From NCBI GenBank assembly GCA_947088865.1, contig CAMUHY010000010.1:1-64000 (forward strand): a stretch of DNA of 64,000 nucleotides, written 5' to 3'. Below the pieces are notes generated by a model that was given only the letters and a program-made list of their open reading frames with translations, did no database searches and was not told the origin of the DNA. Numbering within the stretch: position 1 is the first letter of the stretch; every line of letters begins with the position of its first letter. A program made the translations under genes and the position numbers. Positions 44,351 to 54,132 of the stretch are shown piece by piece. Source of the DNA: an uncultured Eubacterium sp. (GTDB taxonomy: Bacteria > Bacillota > Clostridia > Lachnospirales > Lachnospiraceae).

Positions 44351-46600
44351 TTATTGATTGATTTCTTTTAAAATCTCAAGAAAATCACTTGCACGATTGA
44401 GCCATGTATGGTGCTTTAACGCATTTTCTTTGCCATTTTCTGCAATTTTGCTGGCGGTATTCATATCTGCCAGCAAATTTTTAATCGTTTGAGGCAGACT
44501 GTATATATCTTCTAATGAAAAAAAGACAATATCTTTTCCATCTGTAAAATGATTTTTTAGATAACTTGTTGTATCCGTCACGCATATAGAACCTGCAAGC
44601 ATAGCATTGGCAATGCGCTCAGTCATTCCGCCCTTATGCCAGCTCATTATATTTAAAGAAATTTTGCTGTCTGCCATAATTTCCACGCCATCCTCAAAGG
44701 ATACATCACTGTGGATAATTAAATGTTCATTATCTGCATATGGACAATCTTTCCATGTATTAGAAAATACATGAATATCAATACCCGCATCCACTAAAAT
44801 TTTTACAATTTTTTCGCGGTAATAAAATGGAATGGCACGCACAGCGTCGGTCATGCGATGCAGTTTAACAACAAATTCTTTTTTATCTAATTTTATTCCC
44901 TCCGCATCAAGAACCTGTCTTAAACCTTCACTAGCGCTCGTGTTTGGATTGTTTTTAAGAAGAATCATCAGCTTTAAAGCAAGTCTTCTATCCTCTTTTT
45001 CCATCATTCGGACAGCGGCAATGCCCTCTCTGTAATTGCAGTACACAGCTACAAACGTCACATCCCACTTCCGTTTATTTAAATTGCTGCTCTTATTTTT
45101 AGGCAAGATTCCGCCAGGCGGCAAATGCCATGCATCTTTTATGCTTGGATAATACTCTTTAATATACTCTACATATCCTTCATCTTGTGAACAGATATAA
45201 TGATTTTTAATCGGCATCATAAGATAGTAGCTAATAAATAATGGGTGGTCAAACGTAATATTAAATTTAGGACAAGGCACCTTATTTCCCCATAAGTCGC
45301 CGTCTTCCATCTGTCTTGCAAACGTGCCTGTCTGAAATCCCACAACTGCCTTACAGCCGCATTCTGAAATATTGTTCAGTAGATGATTAATCTTTTGTTC
45401 AATAACATTTTTTTCATTGTTGTGTTTTTTAATGATATCAATATCAACAACAATCGTTGCCTGCTTTAATTCCACCAGCGCGTCGGCAAAACCTCTGGCA
45501 AACGATTGCATTGCGCCGTTGCACATAGAAGAATTCATAATAATAACAACAGGACTTGTATTGTTATTCACTGCAAAAAATGTACTGCTTCGCCCTATCA
45601 TTTGCTCAGCAGTATGGACAAAATAGTCCTCAATGCCAAAATAAACGGCTTCTTTATAACGATTTTGAAATGCTTTATCAAATAAATTCCACTTTTTTAA
45701 TTTATCCGTGTATTTCCCTAAAATATAAGAATAGGTATAATACATATCCTGATAAACAGGTTTGCCTGTCTCTTGATAACACACTGGAAGAACAGCAGGA
45801 ATCATGAATAAAACAGACATTTCTAAATTGTTACAATTGTTAGAAATAGAAGACTCTTTATAAACTGTTGGATTATTTAGTAATTCCCTGCCGCCCATAT
45901 CACATATTCTAAGCAGCAGTTCATAATCTTCACCGCAAACAATACTAGGATTCCACCCAGATAAAGCTATAACCATTTCGATATTTAAAAATAAAAACGC
46001 AATATTCGTATCGCCTTCTATAATATATTTTTGAAAGGTATCTTGATATGATGCCAAGATACTATTTTGATATTGACAATCCTTTAAATGACCATTTCCA
46101 TTTTGACACGATGTCAAAATCTGTTTTTCATCTTGGCAATTTTTTAATAATTCATCTTGATTTTTGCACAATGGATTTTCAATTTGTATGGTTTTATCTA
46201 CATTTATCTTATCTATATTTTTATTATTAAAAATATATTCATTATACAAATCTATATACTTCACAATGCCTGAAATATCAACATCTTTTTCTATCTTACC
46301 TTGAATTTCAGCCATATGAATCATTATCATATATTTGCCGGAAACATACTGCATCACATCATTTTTAAGTTCAGCAATGCTTTGATACAGCTTATCGCTA
46401 AGATTAATTATTTTCACAAACTTACTATCCGTTGTTGACTGTAATAAATCGGCGGTATCAATATTTATATTGGCGGCATCAACAATGATATATTCTGTTT
46501 CAACTGATTGAAGCTGTGCCAATAGCCAATCCAATGTTTGTTTTAATTGCTCACATTCGGATGTCAATAATATAACAATTGAAAGTGGTTTTTTTTCCAT
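44351..46600 (-). CDS. two-part glycosyltransferase with internal 10-residue repeats
   Basis: A 749-residue protein. The N-terminal ~280 residues resemble a GT-A/GT2 domain (VILLTSECEQ, EYIIVDAAN, GWNPSIVCGEDYELLLRI), but the DxD motif is unclear. The C-terminal ~400 residues are CgeB/GT-B-like (SKISLNIMSWHKGGMTERIANAMLAGS, then VTDTTSYLK). A low-complexity insert with four 10-residue repeats sits in the GT-A part at about 150-189. ATG 46600 is used; a GTG lies 3 bases earlier, and the ribosome-binding site is poor for both. Two fused sugar-transfer sites are likely. Confidence 0.82.
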   Translation of the reverse strand: MEKKPLSIVILLTSECEQLKQTLDWLLAQLQSVETEYIIVDAANINIDTADLLQSTTDSKFVKIINLSDKLYQSIAELKNDVMQYVSGKYMIMIHMAEIQGKIEKDVDISGIVKYIDLYNEYIFNNKNIDKINVDKTIQIENPLCKNQDELLKNCQDEKQILTSCQNGNGHLKDCQYQNSILASYQDTFQKYIIEGDTNIAFLFLNIEMVIALSGWNPSIVCGEDYELLLRICDMGGRELLNNPTVYKESSISNNCNNLEMSVLFMIPAVLPVCYQETGKPVYQDMYYTYSYILGKYTDKLKKWNLFDKAFQNRYKEAVYFGIEDYFVHTAEQMIGRSSTFFAVNNNTSPVVIIMNSSMCNGAMQSFARGFADALVELKQATIVVDIDIIKKHNNEKNVIEQKINHLLNNISECGCKAVVGFQTGTFARQMEDGDLWGNKVPCPKFNITFDHPLFISYYLMMPIKNHYICSQDEGYVEYIKEYYPSIKDAWHLPPGGILPKNKSSNLNKRKWDVTFVAVYCNYREGIAAVRMMEKEDRRLALKLMILLKNNPNTSASEGLRQVLDAEGIKLDKKEFVVKLHRMTDAVRAIPFYYREKIVKILVDAGIDIHVFSNTWKDCPYADNEHLIIHSDVSFEDGVEIMADSKISLNIMSWHKGGMTERIANAMLAGSICVTDTTSYLKNHFTDGKDIVFFSLEDIYSLPQTIKNLLADMNTASKIAENGKENALKHHTWLNRASDFLEILKEINQ
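46034..46153 (-). repeat. 30-bp coding repeats (four units) inside glycosyltransferase
   Basis: Four decapeptides follow the pattern xxLxxCQxxx: ELLKNCQDEK, QILTSCQNGN, GHLKDCQYQN and SILASYQDTF. At DNA level units 1-2 and 3-4 align as a 60-base duplication. The tract encodes a Cys/Gln-rich linker or variable insert. Confidence 0.7.
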
Positions 46601-46665
46601 CACAATTTATAATATGCTGCTCTCTATACTTGATAAAAACAACATATTACAACCTCTCTTTCAGT

Positions 46666-47607
46666 TTATTTATTTTCAATCTTTTCTGCAAAATATCTTC
46701 CAATCTTTGCAATAAATGCTAACGCGTCCTCTCTCATTTCCAGTGGAAATGAATCCAGCACAGGCGCAGTTTCAAAACTAAGTACTTTGTCAAACTTGAT
46801 ACTTTTTAGAGCATTGACAAATCCATCCCAATCCGTAGACGGCTTATTTTCTCTTGTTTTGGTAAATGTAAACGGCACTTGATGTAAATCTGCAATACCA
46901 TCATTGTCATGTATATGTAATACTTTCAGTCGGTCTCCCAATGTCATAATAAAACGCTCAAAATCAATGCCCACAAGATTTGCATGTCCTGTATCAAAAC
47001 AAAATCCAAGAACCTCTGCCCCATACTTATCATTCATACGGTCAATACGTTCTGCTGCCTTAACTGCATCACAGCATGGACCTTCCAAGATATGTTTTCC
47101 CATCATGGTATATATATTTTCAACACACATGGTAATACCCAGCTCTTTTGCCATAGGGGCTAGAAAATCTAAAAACATCTCAGTCATTTCCCATTCAGCT
47201 TCTTCTGAACCTAAATATTTTGCCAATTTTAAACCGTGTATAACAATATATTTACAGTCTAAATAATGACAAAGCTGCATACTTTTTACAGCGACAACAT
47301 TGCTAAGATAAGCATTTAACTGCGTTGAAGCCTCTGGAACATAGTTCGGATAGGGCATATGCATCTGATGAACGGCAATGCCTGTCTTTTTTGAGTATTC
47401 CTTAAACAATCTAAAATATTCCTGCAATTCTTCTTCTGTCTTATCAAAGAACGTATTTAATTTTTTAGCATATAATGTTTTATTGAGCAAATATTCATTT
47501 AAACTAAAATCAACACAAGAAAAGCCTGCTTTTTTAATTTTTTCAAATCCTTCGGCGGGATTTTCATGGTTAATGGCTGTTTTTGTCTGTACTCCAATCT
47601 TTAACAT
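46666..47607 (-). CDS. xylose isomerase-like sugar phosphate isomerase/epimerase
   Basis: A 313-residue TIM-barrel protein. Metal-ligand motifs are intact: CVENIY (Glu), FCFDTGHANL (Asp, His), LHIHDNDG (His, Asp) and LSFETAPV (Glu). It could isomerise or epimerise a sugar feeding the neighbouring glycosyltransferases. ATG 47607 follows AGAGG by about 10 bases; the longer frame from 47640 lacks a site. Its upstream neighbour is a degenerate relative fused to a Rossmann module. Confidence 0.87.
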   Translation of the reverse strand: MLKIGVQTKTAINHENPAEGFEKIKKAGFSCVDFSLNEYLLNKTLYAKKLNTFFDKTEEELQEYFRLFKEYSKKTGIAVHQMHMPYPNYVPEASTQLNAYLSNVVAVKSMQLCHYLDCKYIVIHGLKLAKYLGSEEAEWEMTEMFLDFLAPMAKELGITMCVENIYTMMGKHILEGPCCDAVKAAERIDRMNDKYGAEVLGFCFDTGHANLVGIDFERFIMTLGDRLKVLHIHDNDGIADLHQVPFTFTKTRENKPSTDWDGFVNALKSIKFDKVLSFETAPVLDSFPLEMREDALAFIAKIGRYFAEKIENK

Positions 47608-47663
47608 ATAAATTAACCTCTGCCTTTCTATAACTTGCAATATGTACTATAAACACCAATCTA

Positions 47664-48893
47664 TTATTCTCTTCTTTTCAATCGGTCTTCATAATAGGAC
47701 GACAAATATTCATCATTAAAAAATTCAATATTTTCTACCCCTAAATCCTTTAATTGTTGTTCAATTTCCCGATAATACATATTGCAGATATAGACGCCGC
47801 AATCCTTTGGCAAATTTTTTAACTCTTCTGGATTTTTTACCTCCAGACCACAAAACTGTGTTCCCCATATTGATGAATTATTATCACATGTAAATAATGG
47901 TTTATACTCTTCGCCATAACATTTCATAAAATTACGGCACATATTGCCTGCACCAAAAAGCACAATGGACTGATACTTTTTCAAGGAAGTTTCAAGCTCA
48001 ATCTGCCATTTAAAATAATCCATTATTGATTTTGACAATGCAATAAGCTGCGGACGTAAAATCGGTGAAAAATTTTTAGACGTATCTGCACAATCGATTA
48101 CAAGCTGACCGTCAAATTTCACTTGACGCAAACCTCTTATTAAACTGAGCCAATCTGTTATACTAGAATCACTTGACCTGCTTGTAAAAGGCAGCAATGT
48201 ATTTTCAACAATTCCATTGTTGTCACTTACCAAAATGGTTTTAACACGTTCTCCTAATGTCACCATCATATCCTGCATATTTTGTCCGCATATATTACAA
48301 ACGCCTACATCAAGACAAAATCCAAAACGTTCGCCGCCTACCTCTTTATTTAATTCATCAATCCACTTTACTGCTATTTTTTCATCGGAACACACACCTC
48401 TGACAAGATGTCCATTCACGTCCTTGCATTGATTTTGCAGAAGTATCATTGTATCTTTATTTTTACATTCCTTAGCAAGCTCCAAATAATATGCTTTGTT
48501 AATCTCCCATTCTTTATCAAAAGGAACACCTATGTACAATGGTCGTGCAATAATATGTTTACAGCCCATATTTTCAAGCATATTTATGCTGTCTTTGCCG
48601 ATACGAAGCAGCAATTCATTTAAGTCGGTTCGCTTTGTATCTCTTAACAAATAAGGTAAAAGCGCCGTTGTCACTTGAAGATTTTTTGCCTGTACTCCTT
48701 TAATAAATTTATCTAAATCTTGTTTTATCTGTTCAGGTTTCAATTTTGTTTCAAAACTTCTCAATTTATGTCCTGGACAATATATGCTTAAATCCAACAG
48801 TACATTTTTAAATCCAGCCGTCTTAATATCTTGAAGTCCTTGATTGGGAAACTCTAAATATACTATGCCTGCAATTGAACTAACTATTTCCAC
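47664..48893 (-). CDS. degenerate isomerase barrel fused to Rossmann module
   Basis: A 409-residue protein. The N-terminal ~300 residues align with the isomerase next to it, but the metal ligands are changed: ILLQNQ for the Glu, FCLDVGVCN for DTGH, ILVSDNNG for HIHDN and LVIDCAD for the last Glu. The C-terminal ~100 residues (IVLFGAGNMCRNF ... LFTCDNNSSIWG) form the Rossmann module shared by other proteins of the cluster. A GTG start at 48893 follows AGGAG. Likely non-catalytic, perhaps sugar-binding. Confidence 0.82.
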   Translation of the reverse strand: MEIVSSIAGIVYLEFPNQGLQDIKTAGFKNVLLDLSIYCPGHKLRSFETKLKPEQIKQDLDKFIKGVQAKNLQVTTALLPYLLRDTKRTDLNELLLRIGKDSINMLENMGCKHIIARPLYIGVPFDKEWEINKAYYLELAKECKNKDTMILLQNQCKDVNGHLVRGVCSDEKIAVKWIDELNKEVGGERFGFCLDVGVCNICGQNMQDMMVTLGERVKTILVSDNNGIVENTLLPFTSRSSDSSITDWLSLIRGLRQVKFDGQLVIDCADTSKNFSPILRPQLIALSKSIMDYFKWQIELETSLKKYQSIVLFGAGNMCRNFMKCYGEEYKPLFTCDNNSSIWGTQFCGLEVKNPEELKNLPKDCGVYICNMYYREIEQQLKDLGVENIEFFNDEYLSSYYEDRLKRRE

Positions 48894-48992
48894 ATTAAAA
48901 TTCTCCTTTATTATCTACACATATTATTTATATATATTTAATTTTTTATAAAAATAAGTTTGATATCCTAGCTATATATATTGCTTTTATTT

Positions 48993-51326
48993 TCATATTA
49001 GCTTTTTATTAATTATCTGTTTAAGCTTTGACGAACTAATGCTTTCTGTATATGGAAAAAATACTAACTCGGCTCCATGTTCGCGCAAAAATACCTGTTT
49101 TCTTTTCCAGTCATAATCATCAACATAATCACTTCCTGAAAACTGTGCATCAAATTGAAATTTTAAATAGGCATCCTTTGTATCGCAAAATTCATATGGG
49201 ATGCCAACTGCCTCATCAACATAGCGGCAGGCTTGTACAATTTCCAATCGTTCCTCAAATGGTATAAATGCTTCCGTGTGCTTATTTTTATGGACGCCCT
49301 CATCCGTCACCACACCAACAATAAGATAATCACATTGTTCTTTTGCCCTTCTTAAAAGATTTAGATGTCCTATATGAAATAAATCAAATACGCCTGCAAC
49401 ATATCCTACATGGTACTTTTTAGGATTGCTTTCTTTTTCTTTCTCTACTGGAACAACCATTTTAGGTTTTCTTGGATATTCCATATTGGTATCATATATA
49501 CTGATATTCGTTGCACCTAAAGCCTTTGCCTGCTTTAAGACACCCGTATAATTCTTAATACAGATAATTACTTTATATGTACTTGGACTTTCTTTTTCCA
49601 ATATAGCAGGAGACATAATTTCAATGCCTTCCATCTTTTTTCCTTGCTTTTCTGGATTATTATCAAGAATAGCTGTTATATGATAATCTTCTTGATATAA
49701 TGCCAAAAACTTTTTTGTAAAATTTCCAGAACCAAATAAATATATTTTTTTATTTTCAATATTTGAAAATACATTGACAAATAAATTTTGATATTCCTGT
49801 GCAGAATAATTCATCTTTTGACGATTTGAATGGACAACCTCGTTATTGCGCCTGCGCTTCCGATGCAGCTCCTCTAAAGCCCTGTCATTATGTAAATTGG
49901 ATAGAAAATACCAAATAAAAGAATAAAACAACTGTTGATATTTATCAATTTTATATCGTTTTAATAACTCTGCTCTTGGAAATTTACTTTCAATGTTTGT
50001 ATTGCCATAATAAATAAAATCAATCGTCCGAAGCAAAATACATTTTGCAGGGAAGTTTTCAACATACATTTCTTGGTCATAAAACATAAAATTATCTTCT
50101 ACAAAAAAGGCATTAATTGGCACTAAATCAATATAACCTCTTTTAAGAATAACGCCTAACGCTTCCTGTTCTTCTTTGCTTCCATAGGCAACTTTTCTCC
50201 ATTTATCCCAATCCAAATCACTTTTCTTTTTCTTTTCCCAATATGGCTCAAAATGTTCCCAATTAATTTCATCATAATCCATATGTTCTGAAGATTGCAA
50301 AATCAATTCCCAGTATCGGTCTAACTGTTTAAGAAATTGGGATATATCCGTTGAAATCAACGCTCTAAAATAATCAGTCAAAGGAATTGCTGTCACATAA
50401 GGCATAACAAAGGAATCTTTTTCTTGAACGGCATCGACCATACAAATGCCATGATTTTTTAAATACATATTATTATCCAGCAGCATCTGTACTTTCTTAT
50501 TTCCCTCTTTATATACAGGTCGTTTTTCCACCTTGTCATCACGGCGAAGTATTGTACATAGCGCATTTTCCTTGCCTCGTTCCATTGATATCGTAACCTG
50601 ATTTACATTAGAAAATGCGCCGTCCATAGAACACTCAATAAAAAATCCATTTGCCATTGTATGAAACATATTGTTTTCAATAAGGGCATTATATAAATTT
50701 TCTTCTTCCAAAAATATGGTATCTGGACAGTTATATTGTAAAAAAATTCTTGAATCCAATTGTTCCTGAGGTCTAAAATCTTCAGCAAACAAAATCTGTG
50801 GACTTGAAATTTCTGGAAATACAGAATAAAAACGATATTGATTAAAACCTGAATGATTTAATAAATTTATAATCTCTGCCTTTGAATAATTGTGACCTAA
50901 AAGACGGTCTTGGTCTAAAGCGCTGACACGCACATAATTTTCCAATCCATCAAAATTGCGCTCTGTAAAAGGGTCTTTATCTCCACAAAAATAACGGCTT
51001 GCTAATCTATTGTCTGTGCCTAAAAGCAATCTTCCATGTGCCGATAATTTCCCGCGCAGCAATGACAATAATTCTTGTGGTTTTTTTGAATATTCCAATA
51101 TGCCTGCTGCAATCACATAACCAAAAATACCATTTACACACATGCCATTTTCAAGTTCTTTTAATGAGATACACTCTGTAAAAAGCCCCATTTCTTTCAC
51201 GGCTTCGGCGATACAATCCGTCAGCTCATTATCATTAACAACACACAGAACACGCTCATTAACATCGAAATCATACCATTTAATAAGCCCTTTTGGCAAT
51301 TCTCTCATTAATTGTTGTGTTTCCAC
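48993..51326 (-). CDS. fusion: methyltransferase-like domain, Rossmann module, cytidylyltransferase
   Basis: A 777-residue multidomain protein. The N-terminal ~190 residues look like a methyltransferase fold with a degraded SAM loop (VLCVVNDNEL). A long middle of unknown type follows. Then comes the Rossmann module (about 545-640, IYLFGSGNFTKKF, ILDNNPEKQG), and a C-terminal TagD-like nucleotidyltransferase (about 650-777) with GVFDLFHIGHLNLL and ISSSKLKQI. It may activate glycerol-3-phosphate or a similar group as a CDP-derivative for glycan decoration. GTG 51326 follows GGGGA by 9 bases; its start lies 1 base after the preceding gene's stop. Confidence 0.85.
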   Translation of the reverse strand: METQQLMRELPKGLIKWYDFDVNERVLCVVNDNELTDCIAEAVKEMGLFTECISLKELENGMCVNGIFGYVIAAGILEYSKKPQELLSLLRGKLSAHGRLLLGTDNRLASRYFCGDKDPFTERNFDGLENYVRVSALDQDRLLGHNYSKAEIINLLNHSGFNQYRFYSVFPEISSPQILFAEDFRPQEQLDSRIFLQYNCPDTIFLEEENLYNALIENNMFHTMANGFFIECSMDGAFSNVNQVTISMERGKENALCTILRRDDKVEKRPVYKEGNKKVQMLLDNNMYLKNHGICMVDAVQEKDSFVMPYVTAIPLTDYFRALISTDISQFLKQLDRYWELILQSSEHMDYDEINWEHFEPYWEKKKKSDLDWDKWRKVAYGSKEEQEALGVILKRGYIDLVPINAFFVEDNFMFYDQEMYVENFPAKCILLRTIDFIYYGNTNIESKFPRAELLKRYKIDKYQQLFYSFIWYFLSNLHNDRALEELHRKRRRNNEVVHSNRQKMNYSAQEYQNLFVNVFSNIENKKIYLFGSGNFTKKFLALYQEDYHITAILDNNPEKQGKKMEGIEIMSPAILEKESPSTYKVIICIKNYTGVLKQAKALGATNISIYDTNMEYPRKPKMVVPVEKEKESNPKKYHVGYVAGVFDLFHIGHLNLLRRAKEQCDYLIVGVVTDEGVHKNKHTEAFIPFEERLEIVQACRYVDEAVGIPYEFCDTKDAYLKFQFDAQFSGSDYVDDYDWKRKQVFLREHGAELVFFPYTESISSSKLKQIINKKLI

Positions 51327-51327
51327 T

Positions 51328-52728
51328 TTATAAATCCCCTTTCTTTGAATTAACAATTTTATTTGTTGATTCCATAGGGTCTAAAATTAATTTATATATA
51401 GAAATATTACTTTCTGGTATATTATTTTCTTTCAGTTGCTTTAAAATATCCACGCCATATTTAGCGCTTGCAATCAAAAAATGTGCATTTGGATATTTCA
51501 AAACAGCTTCCTGTGGTGATAAAACATCATATCCTCCGAAAGCACTTCCCCACTTTTCTTGATTATTGTCACAGAATGCTTTAATAGAGTTAATGCCATT
51601 CATCTTCATAACGCATAATGCACAACTCGCAGCCTTTCCCGTGCAAAAAACGACAATTTCCTGACAAGTTGACATTTTATTGATAAAATTTTGAAAATAC
51701 AATTTTTCCATTTCAGCCTTTACAGAAATATACTCTTCAAAAACTTCAGGCTTTTCTGTAAATAATCTCATTTCCAGCCACAATGTAGGCAGCATATCCT
51801 CCTGGCGAAGCAACCCGTTTTCTCTATCTTTGCGTATCATATCACGAAATTTATCTTGCGCTGCTTTAATTTCCTCATTGCTTTCATGCCATTTGCGAAG
51901 TGTAGAATAAGGACCTACCGCCACTCCCACCGTTTCTCTGGCAATAAATGCCTGCCTTCTTGCATCATTAATTCCTGTTTCTTCCATAACTTTTCGAATA
52001 TACATAAATTCTCCTAAATTCCATCCAACACACTTTGTGCTGTAAACAGACGAACCTACATTATCTCTTCTGTACCGATAAAACGATTTGTCTAAAAAGA
52101 TGCCTTTATTTACATTCATTGCAACTAAATATCGAAATCCACAGTCCTGATATGCCGCACCTGGCGTTTCATTCAAACGAATATGATGCTCTTTAAGAAA
52201 TGAAAGGTTATATATACCATTCCATATATATATATCAACAAGTCCTATTCTGCTTGTATAGGTATTATACGATACTTCATCATCATACATATCCAGCATA
52301 TGTTGTTTTAATGAATAGCGCAACAAAAACTTTTGATTATTGTTTGATGTTATAAATACATCAAAATCCGATTTAACAAAATCGGCTTGATTGGCAATTG
52401 CTGCTTGATATAATTCTTCATACATGTTATGTTCAATATAATCATCCGTTTCAACAATTCCTACATACTCTCCTCTTGCCATATCAAGCCCCATATTAAC
52501 CTGATGTCCATAACTTTTCATCGGAGAAACGACTACTTTAATGCGATTGTCCTTTGCTTCATAATCACGCAGTATCTCTAATGTTCCATCTGTTGAACCA
52601 GCATCGATACACAAAATTTCTATATCACTCAATGTTTGATTAATAACACTTTCTATACATTCTGAAATAAAATTTACCACATTTAAAGATGGCATTATTA
52701 TGGTTACTTTTGGTGTATTTGATTCCAT
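51328..52728 (-). CDS. GT2 glycosyltransferase with C-terminal Rossmann module
   Basis: A 466-residue protein. The N-terminal GT-A domain has TIIMPSLNVVNFI, CIDAGSTDGT, EYVGIVETDDYI (DxD-type TDD) and the AYQDCGFR acceptor-site segment. The C-terminal ~110 residues are the Rossmann module (IVVFCTGKAASC, AFCDNNQEKWG). It is paralogous to the next gene upstream. It should transfer a sugar to a growing surface glycan. AGGA lies rather far from the ATG (~13 bases). Confidence 0.9.
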   Translation of the reverse strand: MESNTPKVTIIMPSLNVVNFISECIESVINQTLSDIEILCIDAGSTDGTLEILRDYEAKDNRIKVVVSPMKSYGHQVNMGLDMARGEYVGIVETDDYIEHNMYEELYQAAIANQADFVKSDFDVFITSNNNQKFLLRYSLKQHMLDMYDDEVSYNTYTSRIGLVDIYIWNGIYNLSFLKEHHIRLNETPGAAYQDCGFRYLVAMNVNKGIFLDKSFYRYRRDNVGSSVYSTKCVGWNLGEFMYIRKVMEETGINDARRQAFIARETVGVAVGPYSTLRKWHESNEEIKAAQDKFRDMIRKDRENGLLRQEDMLPTLWLEMRLFTEKPEVFEEYISVKAEMEKLYFQNFINKMSTCQEIVVFCTGKAASCALCVMKMNGINSIKAFCDNNQEKWGSAFGGYDVLSPQEAVLKYPNAHFLIASAKYGVDILKQLKENNIPESNISIYKLILDPMESTNKIVNSKKGDL

Positions 52729-52747
52729 ATAGTTAATTTATCCTTTC

Positions 52748-54091
52748 TTATATCCATATATTTGGTATCTCTTCTATTGTATCTGCACTAATTTCCAATT
52801 TTTTTATTTGCTCATAAATGTTTTCTTTTCCATTTAAAACGGATATGACAATAACTAAATTTTCCTTCTTTGTCATTTTTGCCAACTGGTCTGGAGAAAC
52901 AACATCATAGCTATAATGTTTTAAAGCGTTCAAATTATTATCACAAAATGCTCGAATCGGAATATTATACTGATTGCAAAACATCATAAATCGGTTGCCT
53001 CGCACTCCACATCCAAAAATAACAACGGGTCTTTTTGCTATTTTTTCAATAATTTTTTTATGTAAATTCTTCTCTCGTGTATCTTTTGCCTTTACCAACT
53101 CACAATGTTCCTGTGGTGATAACATCAATAACATCAATTCATCCCACTGTTCATGGGTGTACATATCTTTCGTAATAATCCCTGTATCTAAAACATGTTT
53201 TAATTCTTTTTTAAACCATATATATGGCGTCTGTAACTGTTCTATCCGCCAATTCCAATTCATCTTTTTTAATATTTCATCATATTTGCTCATTAAAGAA
53301 ATACTCATTGTAAAATAATAATATTTTATATGGGTATCTGGCAAAATATCAACCAGTCTAAGTTTCTCATGAATCCACTCAAATTCATCTTTATAGAACA
53401 TCAAACCGTTTATATTATTAGAGGAAGCAACGTCTCTGTCCTGCCTGTAACGGTAAAAACTCTTATCAATATACATTGCTTTACTGATATACGTTTTAAC
53501 CTGCTGTAAAAATCCCATATCCTGAAAAGCCGCCTTTGGCGATTCATGTAATCGAATACGATATTTATCTAAAAAACTGCGGTTATAGATTCCTTTCCAA
53601 AGAACATAATCTGAAGCTCGCAATGTATTAAGCTGTTCATTATTAAGCACCTTACCATACCAATCTTTATTATTATAAAATAAATATGTTCTTAAATTAA
53701 AATCACAGCCATTATTGAGCTTATAAATTTCATCAAAATCTGCCGCTGCATAATCAAGGTCATTGTCTTTGGCATAGCTGTACAAAGTTTTATACATATC
53801 AAATTCTATCCAGTCATCCGTCTCAACAATTGCCACATATTCACCGCTCGCATAATCAAGCCCCATATTGACCTGCCTGCCGTAACTTTTGATTTCACTT
53901 TGAAGCAAAACAATACGAGAATCCTTTTGTGCATACTCTTTTAAAATCTCAACAGTGCCGTCCGTAGAACCTGCATCTACACATATGATTTCCAACTCTT
54001 TTAACGTTTGATTTAAAACACTATCTATGCACTTTTCAATGTAAGACACCACATTGAGAGAAGGCATTATCACAGATACTTTAATATTCAT
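52748..54091 (-). CDS. GT2 glycosyltransferase with C-terminal Rossmann module
   Basis: A 447-residue paralogue of the downstream gene. It has VIMPSLNVVSYIEKC, CVDAGSTDGTVEIL, YVAIVETDDWIEFD and AFQDMGF. The C-terminal Rossmann module reads VVIFGCGVRGNRF and AFCDNNLNALK. ATG 54091 follows AGG by 7 bases; a GTG lies one codon earlier. The tandem pair probably arose by duplication and diverged in specificity. Confidence 0.9.
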   Translation of the reverse strand: MNIKVSVIMPSLNVVSYIEKCIDSVLNQTLKELEIICVDAGSTDGTVEILKEYAQKDSRIVLLQSEIKSYGRQVNMGLDYASGEYVAIVETDDWIEFDMYKTLYSYAKDNDLDYAAADFDEIYKLNNGCDFNLRTYLFYNNKDWYGKVLNNEQLNTLRASDYVLWKGIYNRSFLDKYRIRLHESPKAAFQDMGFLQQVKTYISKAMYIDKSFYRYRQDRDVASSNNINGLMFYKDEFEWIHEKLRLVDILPDTHIKYYYFTMSISLMSKYDEILKKMNWNWRIEQLQTPYIWFKKELKHVLDTGIITKDMYTHEQWDELMLLMLSPQEHCELVKAKDTREKNLHKKIIEKIAKRPVVIFGCGVRGNRFMMFCNQYNIPIRAFCDNNLNALKHYSYDVVSPDQLAKMTKKENLVIVISVLNGKENIYEQIKKLEISADTIEEIPNIWI

Positions 54092-54132
54092 CACATTACC
54101 TGCACTTTCAAAAATTTTATTTTTTGATATTT

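Noticed and set aside
46034-46153. Possible CRISPR-like array
   Set aside because: Units are in frame, degenerate and without spacers; they encode a protein repeat.
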